A DNA stretch of 64,000 bases. Source: VFZP01 sp043755595 (GTDB lineage: Bacteria; Acidobacteriota; Terriglobia; Bryobacterales; Bryobacteraceae). This document shows, in pieces, positions 36,798-45,082 of the stretch (positions are counted from its first letter, which is position 1; each line of letters opens with the position of its first letter). Where the stretch lies: the NCBI GenBank assembly GCA_043755595.1, contig JAYUSQ010000052.1, positions 1 to 64,000 on the forward strand, given 5' to 3'. The position numbers and the translations under genes are program-made. The notes beneath the pieces were generated by a model. That model did no database searches, was not told the origin of the DNA, and saw nothing but the letters and a program-made list of their open reading frames with translations.

Positions 36798-37517
36798 TCA
36801 GCCGCCCACTAACTCCTGTAGAAATTCCTCGATCATCTCACGCGGGTCTCGCCGTTCCGCCTCATCTTCCGGATGCGCCTCCACCCAATCCAGCAGATCG
36901 ATCAGCGCAATCCACTCTGGCCCGCCCGCCCGCGCTTCCAGCTTAGCCGCCGCCGAATCGGCCCGGTGCATCGGCAGGGTGCGAATCGCTCCGGCCCGCG
37001 GATCGGCACAAGCGGCGGCCGGTGAAGTCACCAGATGCTCACGGCAGATCATTGGGCGTTCGTCGTAGATGCCGCACGATTCTTCCTCAAGAAATGGACA
37101 AGCGATGCCAAGTGCAAAATAGTCGAGCTTGAGCGCCACTCGTTCGGCGGGTTCCAGTTCGTCGCGCCTGTCGATCCGTCCACGCAACCCCGGCGCCTTC
37201 ACTCCCTCAGCGGCCGACGCGAAGCGCTCGAGAATCTTCGTTCGCCGGAGCTCCGGCATTCCACGCACAAACGCCGTCAACCGCCGCGCTTCCATTTCAC
37301 GAATTGGCACCAGTTGTCGGCAACAAGCGCCGCACCCTTTGGTACATGAGATCGGTTCGGCGGCGGCCTCCTCGGCGGATTCCACCATCACATTTGAGAA
37401 CTGCCGCAGCACGGGCAGCAGCGTCGCGGGCCGTACCCGCTCGCCTCGCGGCGCGTCGAACTCCACGCGCTTCGCCTGCCCATCGATCTTCAGCTCTATC
37501 TGCACCCGCGCGCTCAT
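36798..37517 (-). CDS. YkgJ-family cysteine cluster protein
   Basis: 239 residues. CTKGCGACCRQ near residues 58-68 and CPFLEEESCGIYDERPMICR near 137-157 form the conserved eight-cysteine cluster of the YkgJ/CxxCxxCC family (PF03692), which probably binds zinc or an Fe-S cluster. The C-terminal part is Glu-rich. It overlaps the upstream TPR gene by 4 nt. Function is unknown; the pair is probably an operon. Confidence 0.87.
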   Translation of the reverse strand: MSARVQIELKIDGQAKRVEFDAPRGERVRPATLLPVLRQFSNVMVESAEEAAAEPISCTKGCGACCRQLVPIREMEARRLTAFVRGMPELRRTKILERFASAAEGVKAPGLRGRIDRRDELEPAERVALKLDYFALGIACPFLEEESCGIYDERPMICREHLVTSPAAACADPRAGAIRTLPMHRADSAAAKLEARAGGPEWIALIDLLDWVEAHPEDEAERRDPREMIEEFLQELVGG

Positions 37518-38698
37518 CTCTGTTTCCTCCGATAGGCCGAGCGCAAGTAGTTCTCAGACTCGCGCGCGCGATACGATCCCGGCGCATACTCAATCGCATT
37601 GCGATAAGCCAGCTTAGCGTCCTCGCGCCTACCCAATAAATCGTACGTCTGTCCCAAGCGCATCCACGCGGTCACGCCGGTATTAAGATCAAGCTCGGCA
37701 GCCTTCGCGGTGACACGTTGAAAATTCGCGGCGGCCTCATCCAAATCGCGATACCAAAACTGCACCGTCGCGCGGAAGTAATAGACCTTCTCACTCGGCA
37801 ATGCGGCTAACGCCGGCGTATTCAAAGCCTTCAACTTCTCCACTTCGGCAATCGCGGCCAGCGCCTTCTCTTTGTTGCCCAGATCCGAATACATCTGCCC
37901 GAGTTCAAACCAGAACAGATAGTTGCGTGGATACTGACGGATCAAAGACTCCAGCACTTGCACGGCGTCGGCCGATCGCCGCTCGCGCCTGTAGACAGTG
38001 GCCAGCAGGATCCCGGAGTCCGAACGATTGAGCGAACCTTCCCGCCACACACGCTCGACCGTGCGAATGCCTTCCTCCCGATCTCCTCCAAAGCCCGTCA
38101 GGAACCCCATTGCGCGGTAGGTCCAAGAGAGGCTGCCGACGATGTAGTCATGCACGCCCTGCGTCATCCGCGCGTCCACCAGAGTAGGCTCGATCTCGGT
38201 CACACGGTTATGCAGCTTGCGGCATTGCGTGGCGTCGCGCAGCGCCGAAAGCCAGGATTTCCGGACCAGAAAACTGTAATTGCCGCGCAGCCCATAAGCC
38301 GTCCCCAGCGTGTACAGAGCCGCGACGTCGCCGGGAGACTTATCGAGCTCCGCTTGGGAGAGGCGCATCGCTTCCGCCACGGCTCGGTCGAATTCAGCCT
38401 GATCGGCCGTATCGGGATTCATTTTGGCGCGGCGCAGGAAAGCGTTGCCGCCCGTCACCAGTTCGGTTTCGAGTGCGCCGCCCTTGAGCAACTCACGATA
38501 CAGAATGGCCTGCGCCAAGTGATTGCGCAGGTGCGCCGATTGGGGCCGCGCGACGATGGCGCGGCGAAATACGGTGATCGACCGATCGAATTCGAGGTTG
38601 AAGAAGTGGTCGAAACCGCTTGCCGATTCCGGATCGAGTCCGGGCAACACCGCCAAAGCGGCTCCGAAAAAAATCGCGGCGACAGGCGCAGGCACCAC
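37514..38698 (-). CDS. Exported tetratricopeptide-repeat protein
   Basis: 394 residues with a signal peptide (PAPVAAIFFGAALAVLP). Repeats of the TPR consensus occur at about residues 25-65, 220-290 and 330-390 (PDSRNYLFWFELGQMYSDLG, DLNTGVTAWMRLGQTYDLLG type). The middle region (VHDYIVGSLSW, GDREEGIRTVERV) is helical but without clear repeats. TPR proteins of this kind bind partners in the periplasm. It precedes YkgJ. Confidence 0.82.
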   Translation of the reverse strand: MVPAPVAAIFFGAALAVLPGLDPESASGFDHFFNLEFDRSITVFRRAIVARPQSAHLRNHLAQAILYRELLKGGALETELVTGGNAFLRRAKMNPDTADQAEFDRAVAEAMRLSQAELDKSPGDVAALYTLGTAYGLRGNYSFLVRKSWLSALRDATQCRKLHNRVTEIEPTLVDARMTQGVHDYIVGSLSWTYRAMGFLTGFGGDREEGIRTVERVWREGSLNRSDSGILLATVYRRERRSADAVQVLESLIRQYPRNYLFWFELGQMYSDLGNKEKALAAIAEVEKLKALNTPALAALPSEKVYYFRATVQFWYRDLDEAAANFQRVTAKAAELDLNTGVTAWMRLGQTYDLLGRREDAKLAYRNAIEYAPGSYRARESENYLRSAYRRKQR

Positions 38699-38756
38699 CC
38701 CATTCTAGAAGAGCCGCTTCCAGCGCCGCCGCCGGTTCGTTATAATTCTCATCGAT

Positions 38757-39347
38757 ATGCAGCTCTTCGGTTTTTCGTTCCAGGCCAAGGCGGCCACTCC
38801 CGCCAAGCCCAAGCCCGCCGCGGCCGCCGCGTCCAAAGCTGCGGCTGGAGCAGCCAAGCCAGCCGCCGCAGCCGCGGGTACGCCAGACGCCAAGGCGATC
38901 GCCGCCATTGAGAAAGCCGGCGGCAGCGTCCGCCCACTCGCGCAGAATGACGATCGCCAGGACGTTTCGTTCTACCTGCAAGGCGCCGCGATCAAAGACG
39001 AACACGTGGCCCCCGTCTCCATGCTGGCTAAGGTTTACTCGGTGCATCTCGGCAAGACCGGCATCACCGACGCCGCGCTTGCCCACTTGAGCAAACTGAC
39101 CGGCCTCACGCAACTTCATCTCGAAGGCACGGCCATCACCGACAAGGGCCTTGCCCATCTGAAGGATTTGAATAAGCTCGAGTATCTCAACATCTACGGC
39201 ACGCAAGTGACCGACGCCGGGCTGTCGCACCTCAAGGGCCTGACGGCCTTAAAGTCTCTCTACCTGTGGCAGACCAAGGTCACCGACGCAGGCATTGCTG
39301 AGCTGAAACAGGCGGTTCCGGCCGTCAATATCATCAAGGGCTGGTGA
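38757..39347 (+). CDS. Ala/Pro-rich protein with leucine-rich repeats
   Basis: 196 residues. An Ala/Lys/Pro low-complexity N-terminus (residues 10-45) is followed by a leader to leucine-rich repeats of the 'L..L..L.LEGTAITDKGLAHLK' type. Three repeats are clear: TDAALAHLSKLTGLTQLHLEG, TDKGLAHLKDLNKLEYLNIY and TDAGLSHLKGLTALKSLYLW. They end in a C-cap (AVNIIKGW). This RNI-like LRR with 'LT' spacing is common in planctomycete and acidobacterial proteins. It starts 58 nt from the divergent TPR gene. Binding partner is unknown. Confidence 0.75.
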   Translation: MQLFGFSFQAKAATPAKPKPAAAAASKAAAGAAKPAAAAAGTPDAKAIAAIEKAGGSVRPLAQNDDRQDVSFYLQGAAIKDEHVAPVSMLAKVYSVHLGKTGITDAALAHLSKLTGLTQLHLEGTAITDKGLAHLKDLNKLEYLNIYGTQVTDAGLSHLKGLTALKSLYLWQTKVTDAGIAELKQAVPAVNIIKGW

Positions 39348-39421
39348 GACCGGCTGCGCGGGAGCGCGTCTAACCGATTGGTATACTGGAAGAGCCTTCC
39401 GGCGCTCCCCAAAACATTCCC

Positions 39422-41149
39422 ATGAAGCCTGTTGTCTCATTTCTTTCGGCCGTTTCCTTCGCCCAGGCGTGGCAGGCTCCTCAGCCGCCCCAGCCTCTGC
39501 CGCCCGACAAGCCATTGGCGCACGTCAATGGCGACACCGTTACGGTCAGCAAGCTCTCCACCTTGCTGGCTGGCGCGCCTGCGACTGCACTCAGCAGCGC
39601 CGGGTCCGATCCAGTTGAATTCCTGACTTGGACTTACCTGCTCGACAAGATGAGCGGCGAAGCGCAAAAGCAGGGGTTGGCCACCAAGTCGCCTTACGCC
39701 GACCGGGTCGCCTGGAGTCACGCGCAAGTGCTGATGATGGCCAGAATCGAAGATAAGAATCGCGAAGCGGCGCCCGATGAAAAAGAAATCCAGACCCTCT
39801 ATGGTGAGAACCCACACCGGTACGGCGTCGCCAAAACAAAACTGATCTTCATCCCAGCCGGCCCCACCGCCAAGACAACCATGGACGCCGTGGTGGCGCA
39901 AGCGAGTAAAGGCGTGGATTTCGTCAAGCTGGTGAAGCGGTATTCAGCCGACCGGGATTCAGCAGCCAAAGATGGAGACTTCGCCGACATCAAACCTGAG
40001 AGCCGCATTCCGGAAACGATCCGCAAGACCATCTTCAGCACCAAGGCCGGCGAGTTGACGCAAGTGTTCTCGCAGCCGGCCGGACTCTATCTCTTCAAAG
40101 TTAAGACCGTCGAAATGAAGCCGCTCGCGGAGTTGGCGAAGGACATGGAAAGCCTCACCGGCCAACAGCGCGCCAGTGAGTGGATGGCAGGCGAAAAAAA
40201 GAAGGCCTCGGTCAAAATCTTGCACGAGGAGTTCTTCAAGTCGCTCAAAGTCACCGCCGGTCCCATGGTGATGCGCGGCGCCGAAGAACTGAACTTGGCC
40301 GCCACCGCCCAGACCGCGGACATCAAGCCGTCGACAGTGCTCGCCGAAATCAACGGCAAGGCGATGACCGCGGCCGACTTTACCAATCTCATCAAATCCC
40401 TGTCGCCGCAAATCAGAACTAAAGCGGTCGTTGCGCCCACCGACTTTCTCCGGGACTACGCCTTCATGCTGCTGCTGAGGGACGACGCCGTGAAGCTCGG
40501 CCTCGACAAAAAGCAGCCGTACGAAAACCGGCTCAAGTACGATCGCGACATGACGTTGATGCAGGCGGCAGTTGACGAACACCTCAACAACATCGTCGTT
40601 ACCGTCGACGAGCAGAAGGCGGGCTATGCCGCCGATCCCAACAAGTTCCGCTTCGCCACCTCTCGCGTTTTGTACATCGCCTACAGCCTGACGCCGCCGC
40701 CCCGAACCGATCCGAATGCCAAAAAAATTCTGAACGACCGGGAAGCGCGCGCCAAGATCGAAGGCATTCTCAAGGAGTACAACGAGAAAAAGGAAGACTT
40801 CGCCAGCTACGTGATGCGTTTTTCAGAAGACGAATTTTCACGCGGCGAAGGCGGCATCATGCGGCCGATTTCTCTTCTCGACCCGCAAGTGCCGGAGAGC
40901 ATCAAGCAGGCGATCTTCGGCGCCAAACCCGGCGATGTCGTCGGCCCGGTGAAGCTGGCCAATGGCTATTACCTCTTCAAAGTCGATACGATCGAGGCGC
41001 GCAAGTACGAAGAAGTGAAGGACCAGATCTACGAAGAGTTGCGACAGCAACGTTTTCAGGAATGGTTCAACCGACAGCGCGCTTCCTTCAAAGTGACCGT
41101 CGAGGATCCGGAAGGGTTTCGCAACACCGTCGCGCTGGCCGCGCGCTAG
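39422..41149 (+). CDS. Periplasmic parvulin-type peptidyl-prolyl isomerase with two PpiC domains
   Basis: 575 residues with a signal peptide (MKPVVSFLSAVSFAQAWQ). The order resembles SurA-like proteins: an N-terminal helical chaperone part, a first PpiC domain around residues 120-240 (DFADIKPESRIPETIRK), then a second helical part, and a second PpiC domain about 395-540 (RFSEDEFSRGEGGIMRPISL, VPESIKQAIFGAKPGDVVGPV). It assists folding of outer-membrane and secreted proteins. The FSRGEGG motif is the conserved parvulin loop. The downstream gene starts one nt later. Confidence 0.88.
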   Translation: MKPVVSFLSAVSFAQAWQAPQPPQPLPPDKPLAHVNGDTVTVSKLSTLLAGAPATALSSAGSDPVEFLTWTYLLDKMSGEAQKQGLATKSPYADRVAWSHAQVLMMARIEDKNREAAPDEKEIQTLYGENPHRYGVAKTKLIFIPAGPTAKTTMDAVVAQASKGVDFVKLVKRYSADRDSAAKDGDFADIKPESRIPETIRKTIFSTKAGELTQVFSQPAGLYLFKVKTVEMKPLAELAKDMESLTGQQRASEWMAGEKKKASVKILHEEFFKSLKVTAGPMVMRGAEELNLAATAQTADIKPSTVLAEINGKAMTAADFTNLIKSLSPQIRTKAVVAPTDFLRDYAFMLLLRDDAVKLGLDKKQPYENRLKYDRDMTLMQAAVDEHLNNIVVTVDEQKAGYAADPNKFRFATSRVLYIAYSLTPPPRTDPNAKKILNDREARAKIEGILKEYNEKKEDFASYVMRFSEDEFSRGEGGIMRPISLLDPQVPESIKQAIFGAKPGDVVGPVKLANGYYLFKVDTIEARKYEEVKDQIYEELRQQRFQEWFNRQRASFKVTVEDPEGFRNTVALAAR

Positions 41150-41150
41150 T

Positions 41151-41678
41151 GTGCCGCGCCCAAGCGGGATTCGCTGGGTCGCGCCCTTCACCGTCGCCTT
41201 CGTGCCCGATTTGCATTCTTCGCGTCGCACGCTCTACTCAGGCGGATCTGTCGGACAGGAAGTCCACGCCGCGTCCTCGATTCCACCACGCCGCATCGTC
41301 TTGGATTTAGGGTTGCTCGCCAACCCAGCCGAACTGCGCCGCATCGTGACCCATGAACTGTTCCATTTCGCCTGGATCCGCCTCGGCAATCCAAGGCGGC
41401 GGCAATGGGAGAAAGTGTTGGCCGTCGAAGCAATGGCGCGCGCGCGCGGCGAACTAGGATGGTCCGCTGAATGGCGTAAGCGAGCGCTAACAACGCAGGA
41501 CCGCCGCGGGCGCACCAAGGCCTGGCGTGAATACGCCTGCGAGAGCTTCTGTGACACGGCCGGATGGCTGCTCTCGGGCGCCCAGCCACACGACGAAGCG
41601 ACACTGGCCGCTCGCCACACACAACGGCGCGCCGATTGGTTTATCGAGCTGTTTCGCGATCGTGGCGTGAGCATATAG
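41151..41678 (+). CDS. Putative zinc metallopeptidase (HExxH)
   Basis: 175 residues from a GTG at 41151. THELFHFAWIRLG places H68-E69-x-x-H72 in a helix after a beta strand (RRIVLDLGLLANPAELRR), which fits a gluzincin-like zinc site. A downstream Cys-Glu (YACESFCDTAGWLLSG) could supply the third ligand. No signal peptide. I do not recognise a named family. It is tightly linked to the parvulin gene and to the TlpA gene downstream. Confidence 0.6.
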   Translation: MPRPSGIRWVAPFTVAFVPDLHSSRRTLYSGGSVGQEVHAASSIPPRRIVLDLGLLANPAELRRIVTHELFHFAWIRLGNPRRRQWEKVLAVEAMARARGELGWSAEWRKRALTTQDRRGRTKAWREYACESFCDTAGWLLSGAQPHDEATLAARHTQRRADWFIELFRDRGVSI

Positions 41679-41690
41679 AATGGAGTCGTG

Positions 41691-42290
41691 GTGACATCAA
41701 TGTCTCGCTTTCTTCCCGCGCTCCTGGCTGGCTTGCTGGCGGTAACCGCCTGTCAGTCCACGGGCACGGTCAGCGCTGCCGTCAAGAAGGAGAAGGACCG
41801 CAGGCCCGCGCCGGATTTCACGCTCAAAGACGCCATGGGGCGTCCAGTGAAGTTGTCCGATTACAAAGGCAAAGTGGTATTGCTCAATTTCTGGGCCACC
41901 TGGTGCGGCCCCTGCAAGCTGGAGATTCCGTGGTTTATCGAGTTTGAACAGACCTACAAAGATTCTGGCTTCGCCGTGCTCGGCGTCTCCATGGATGAAG
42001 AGGGATGGGAAGTCGTCAAACCGTATCTTGAAAAATCGAAGATCAACTATCGCGTCGTGATCGGCGACGACATTACGGCCCAGCAATATGGCGGCGTCGA
42101 TTCGCTGCCCACTTCGTTCATGCTGGATCGCGAAGGCCGCATCGCCGCCACCCACGTCGGACTCGTGAGCAAGGGATCGTACCAAAATGACATCAAAGCG
42201 CTACTCGGCACCGCTGTTTCAAAGGTTGCAGCCGGCGTTGCTGCCCCTGCTGCTGCTCCTGCCGCTGCCCGGCCTGCAGGCGCAAAATAG
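41691..42290 (+). CDS. Lipoprotein thioredoxin-like protein (TlpA/ResA)
   Basis: Roughly 200 residues. A GTG at 41691 is five nt after TGGAG and I prefer it; the GTG at 41688 and ATG at 41700 are alternatives. The lipobox is LLAVTAC, giving a membrane lipoprotein. The domain has FWATWCGPCKLEIPWF with Cys72 and Cys75 and the cis-Pro region LPTSFMLD. It reduces apocytochrome or other periplasmic thiols. The Ala/Pro-rich tail (GVAAPAAAPAAARPAG) is overlapped by the next gene in another frame. Confidence 0.85.
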   Translation: MTSMSRFLPALLAGLLAVTACQSTGTVSAAVKKEKDRRPAPDFTLKDAMGRPVKLSDYKGKVVLLNFWATWCGPCKLEIPWFIEFEQTYKDSGFAVLGVSMDEEGWEVVKPYLEKSKINYRVVIGDDITAQQYGGVDSLPTSFMLDREGRIAATHVGLVSKGSYQNDIKALLGTAVSKVAAGVAAPAAAPAAARPAGAK

Positions 42291-42708
42291 CTTCGGGTCC
42301 GGTCACGTCACTCTTGAAACACCCGCACCCTTGCGCGTCAAGACTGGGGAAACCGCGCCCTTGGCCTTGCGGTTTCGCTTGGCCGCCGGACACCATACCA
42401 ATTCCAACAAACCTACCGATGAGTTCCTGATTCCACTGAAGCTCACTTGGGATATGGCGGCGTTGACGCCTCTCGAAGTGATAGCTGTCGAGTATCCAGC
42501 TGGCAAACTGGAGAAATACGCGTTCTCGGAAAAGCCGCTCTCGGTGTATTCGGGTGAATTCATCGTCACCACGCGTTTCAAGGCCGCGGCCGATGCACCC
42601 AAGGGCCAGAAAACCGTGAATGGCAAGCTGCGCTACCAGGCTTGCAGCGACACCATGTGCTTCCCTCCGCGCACGCTGGCCGTGCAGGCGAACGTGGTGA
42701 TTCAGTAG
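42187..42708 (+). CDS. DsbD N-terminal (DsbD-alpha)-like exported protein
   Basis: 173 residues whose first 35 codons lie inside the TlpA gene in another frame. Signal peptide LLPLLLLLPLPGLQAQ. The fold is DsbD-alpha-like: FRLAAGHHTNSNKPTDEFL and the Cys pair CSDTMCFPP near the end (Cys-x4-Cys). This is the thiol-reactive module of DsbD that takes electrons to periplasmic targets. A standalone domain coupled to TlpA suggests an exported disulfide relay. Confidence 0.82.
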   Translation: MTSKRYSAPLFQRLQPALLPLLLLLPLPGLQAQNSFGSGHVTLETPAPLRVKTGETAPLALRFRLAAGHHTNSNKPTDEFLIPLKLTWDMAALTPLEVIAVEYPAGKLEKYAFSEKPLSVYSGEFIVTTRFKAAADAPKGQKTVNGKLRYQACSDTMCFPPRTLAVQANVVIQ

Positions 42709-42710
42709 CG

Positions 42711-43463
42711 GTGCGCCGCCTCCTAATTCGTCCTGGCGCGATTGGCGACGTCATTGTCTCACTCCCCGCGCTGGAACATTTGCGGGCGGACTATACCGAA
42801 GTGTGGACGCCCGCCGCCGTCGTGCCTCTCATTCGTTTCGCCGATCGAGTGCGCGCCATCTCCTCAACCGGACTCGATCTGTTGGAACTTAACCGCGCGC
42901 CTGCTCAGTTGGCTGAGACGCTCGCCGGTTTCGACGACATCGTCAGTTGGTACGGCTCCAACCGGAACGAATTCGCCGAAGCCGTTCGTGGACTCCCGTT
43001 TCGTTTCTTCCCCGCCTTGCCCGGCTCATCCGCGTCAATTCACGCAACCGACTTCTACCTCCAGCAATTAGGCGCGCCATTAGGCGCAGCGCCGCACATC
43101 GCCTGCCCCCAGCGCATCCGCACCCGTCTTGCTATCCATCCGTACTCCGGCAGCGCTGCTAAAAATTGGCCGCTCCACCGTTTTGAAGCGCTCGCCAAGC
43201 TTGAACCCTTCGAGTGGTGTCAGGACCGCTTCGAAGACCTCGACGATCTCGCCGATTGGCTCGCCGGCGCTCGCCTGTTCGTTGGAAACGACTCTGGCAT
43301 TACCCACCTCGCCGCCGCCGTCGGCACACCCACGCTCGCTCTTTTCGGGCCCACCGATCCCGCCGTCTGGGCGCCGCGAGGTGCGAGAGTGATCCGCGGG
43401 CAGCCCATTGAATCCATCACCCTCGAACACGTATACCGCGGCGTGATAGATTTGCTCAGATGA
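42711..43463 (+). CDS. Glycosyltransferase family 9 (heptosyltransferase-like)
   Basis: 250 residues from a GTG at 42711, two nt after the DsbD-alpha stop. VRRLLIRPGAIGDVIVSLPAL is the N-terminal phosphate-sugar binding loop (family motif RLS.IGD). The C-terminal FVGNDSGITHLAAAVGTPTLALFG is the ADP-heptose binding site. It is shorter than usual heptosyltransferases (about 340). It likely extends lipopolysaccharide core. It overlaps the NHL gene by 4 nt. Confidence 0.86.
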   Translation: MRRLLIRPGAIGDVIVSLPALEHLRADYTEVWTPAAVVPLIRFADRVRAISSTGLDLLELNRAPAQLAETLAGFDDIVSWYGSNRNEFAEAVRGLPFRFFPALPGSSASIHATDFYLQQLGAPLGAAPHIACPQRIRTRLAIHPYSGSAAKNWPLHRFEALAKLEPFEWCQDRFEDLDDLADWLAGARLFVGNDSGITHLAAAVGTPTLALFGPTDPAVWAPRGARVIRGQPIESITLEHVYRGVIDLLR

Positions 43464-44539
43464 TCCCCATAGCGTTTTCTCTTCTTCTCGGCGCTGCCAC
43501 GTTGGCCTCGGCCACCGGGCCCACAATCACGATCGCCGGCACCGGCACGCCAGGATTCTCCGGCGATGGCGGCCGTGGCGACCAGAGTCAGGTGAACAAT
43601 CCGTATGGCCTTGTGATCGGCCCCGATGGAGCGCTCTATCTCTGCGACATCGACAACCACGCCATTCGCCGGCTCGACATGAAGACCCGCAAGCTCACGA
43701 CGGTCGCCGGCACACTCGGCAAAAAAGGCTACGCCGGCGACGGTGGCCCCGCCTTGCGCGCCGAGCTCAATCAGCCCTACGAGGTCCGGTTCGATCGCGC
43801 GGGCAACATGTTCTTCGTCGAAATGCCAAATCACGTAATCCGCCGAGTGGACCGCAAGACGGGCGTCATTACCACCGTCGCCGGCAACGGACAGCCTGGC
43901 TTCAGTGGCGACGGCGGGCCGGGCGTCAAAGCGCAAATGCGCCAGCCCCATTCGATAGCCTTTGACCCGCAAGGCCGCATGTTGATCTGCGATATCGGCA
44001 ATCACCGCGTGCGCCGGCTCGATCTCAAAACGGGCATCATCGAAACCTGGCTCGGCACAGGCGAGAAGGGGGCCACGCCCGACGGCGCGCCGCTAGCGGG
44101 GACTCCTATCAACGGACCGCGAGCCATCGATCTCGACCCGCAGGGCAATCTTTACCTGGCTCTGCGCGAAGGGAACGTAGTCTACAAGGTAGACGTGGGA
44201 GCCGGCCGCTTCCAGCATCTGGCAGGGACCGGAGAGAAAGGCTACGACGGAGAAGACGGCGACGCGCGCAAGGCTAAACTGAACGGCCCGAAAGGTATTG
44301 CCTGGTCGCCGGACGGTGGCGTCTACATTGCCGACACCGAGAGCCATACGATCCGCCGCATCGATCTGAAAAGCGGCGTCATCACCACCGTCATCGGCAC
44401 CGGCCAACGCGGCAACGGCCCCGATGGCGATCCGCTCCATTGCCAGACCGCGCGGCCTCACGGCATTTTCGTCGACCGCAAAGGTGTGATCTATGTCGCC
44501 GACAGCGAAGCGCATCGCGTCCGCATGCTCAAGCCGTAA
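43460..44539 (+). CDS. Exported NHL-repeat beta-propeller
   Basis: 359 residues with signal MIPIAFSLLLGAATLASA. Six NHL-type blades are visible, each with 'LYLCDIDNHAIRRLD' or 'ADTESHTIRRID' and 'TTVAGNGQPGFSGDGGP'. The repeats fill the chain, giving one six-bladed propeller. There is no C-terminal TIGR03437 domain, unlike the protein at 11004. The 4-nt overlap with the glycosyltransferase gene and the convergent overlap (11 nt) with the next gene show a compact layout. Confidence 0.85.
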   Translation: MIPIAFSLLLGAATLASATGPTITIAGTGTPGFSGDGGRGDQSQVNNPYGLVIGPDGALYLCDIDNHAIRRLDMKTRKLTTVAGTLGKKGYAGDGGPALRAELNQPYEVRFDRAGNMFFVEMPNHVIRRVDRKTGVITTVAGNGQPGFSGDGGPGVKAQMRQPHSIAFDPQGRMLICDIGNHRVRRLDLKTGIIETWLGTGEKGATPDGAPLAGTPINGPRAIDLDPQGNLYLALREGNVVYKVDVGAGRFQHLAGTGEKGYDGEDGDARKAKLNGPKGIAWSPDGGVYIADTESHTIRRIDLKSGVITTVIGTGQRGNGPDGDPLHCQTARPHGIFVDRKGVIYVADSEAHRVRMLKP

Positions 44540-44951
44540 CGCCCAGGAATTTGCGTAATAACCCTGCCGCCAGCCGCGCGCGTGACTCTGCGTAGGCTGT
44601 CAGCCCTCTAGCCCGGCATCCAAACTCAAGACCGGGCACGCCGCAAAGGTATGCCCGGCCGTTGAAATGATGATCGCGGCGGGCCGAATCAACCAGTTGA
44701 CCTGCGGCCGACCGTCCATCGAGTTGTTCCATTGACGGTTCGCCTAACCGTTTATCGGCGTCGACGAAAACAACCTCCTTGGCTTGGGCGAACTTGGCCG
44801 CCAAATCACTCGACCATTGGGCCGCGTCGTAGGTAACCACGCCGTTCCGGGTCCCCAACAGCGATAACACACGGTGCGAAACGGCTTCGTCGCCACGGAA
44901 ATATTCGCCCACGGCGATCAGCATCGTCGGTTGCAATTCTAAAGGCATCAC
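44529..44951 (-). CDS. Hydrogenase maturation protease-like protein (HybD/HycI fold)
   Basis: Up to 140 residues (GTG at 44951; an ATG at 44924 is another start). LIAVGEYFRGDEAVSHRVLSLL matches the N-terminal GN..rGDDg..... motif of HybD-type peptidases, with E and D in the right places for nickel-site binding. VVFVDADKR supplies the second conserved aspartate. No hydrogenase genes are in the window, so the role is open. Convergent with the NHL gene. Confidence 0.7.
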   Translation of the reverse strand: MMPLELQPTMLIAVGEYFRGDEAVSHRVLSLLGTRNGVVTYDAAQWSSDLAAKFAQAKEVVFVDADKRLGEPSMEQLDGRSAAGQLVDSARRDHHFNGRAYLCGVPGLEFGCRARGLTAYAESRARLAAGLLRKFLGVTA

Positions 44952-45082
44952 ATCGGACTAAAGCACGCGGGGCGCCATTCTATTCCCGCCCGCTGAATCG
45001 TGATCGCGAGACGCGGCGGATCGTGGCGGGCAGTAAAAATGTCGTTCGCGCAGTCTCGATTTCCGCCAAAACGTCCGGTCCG

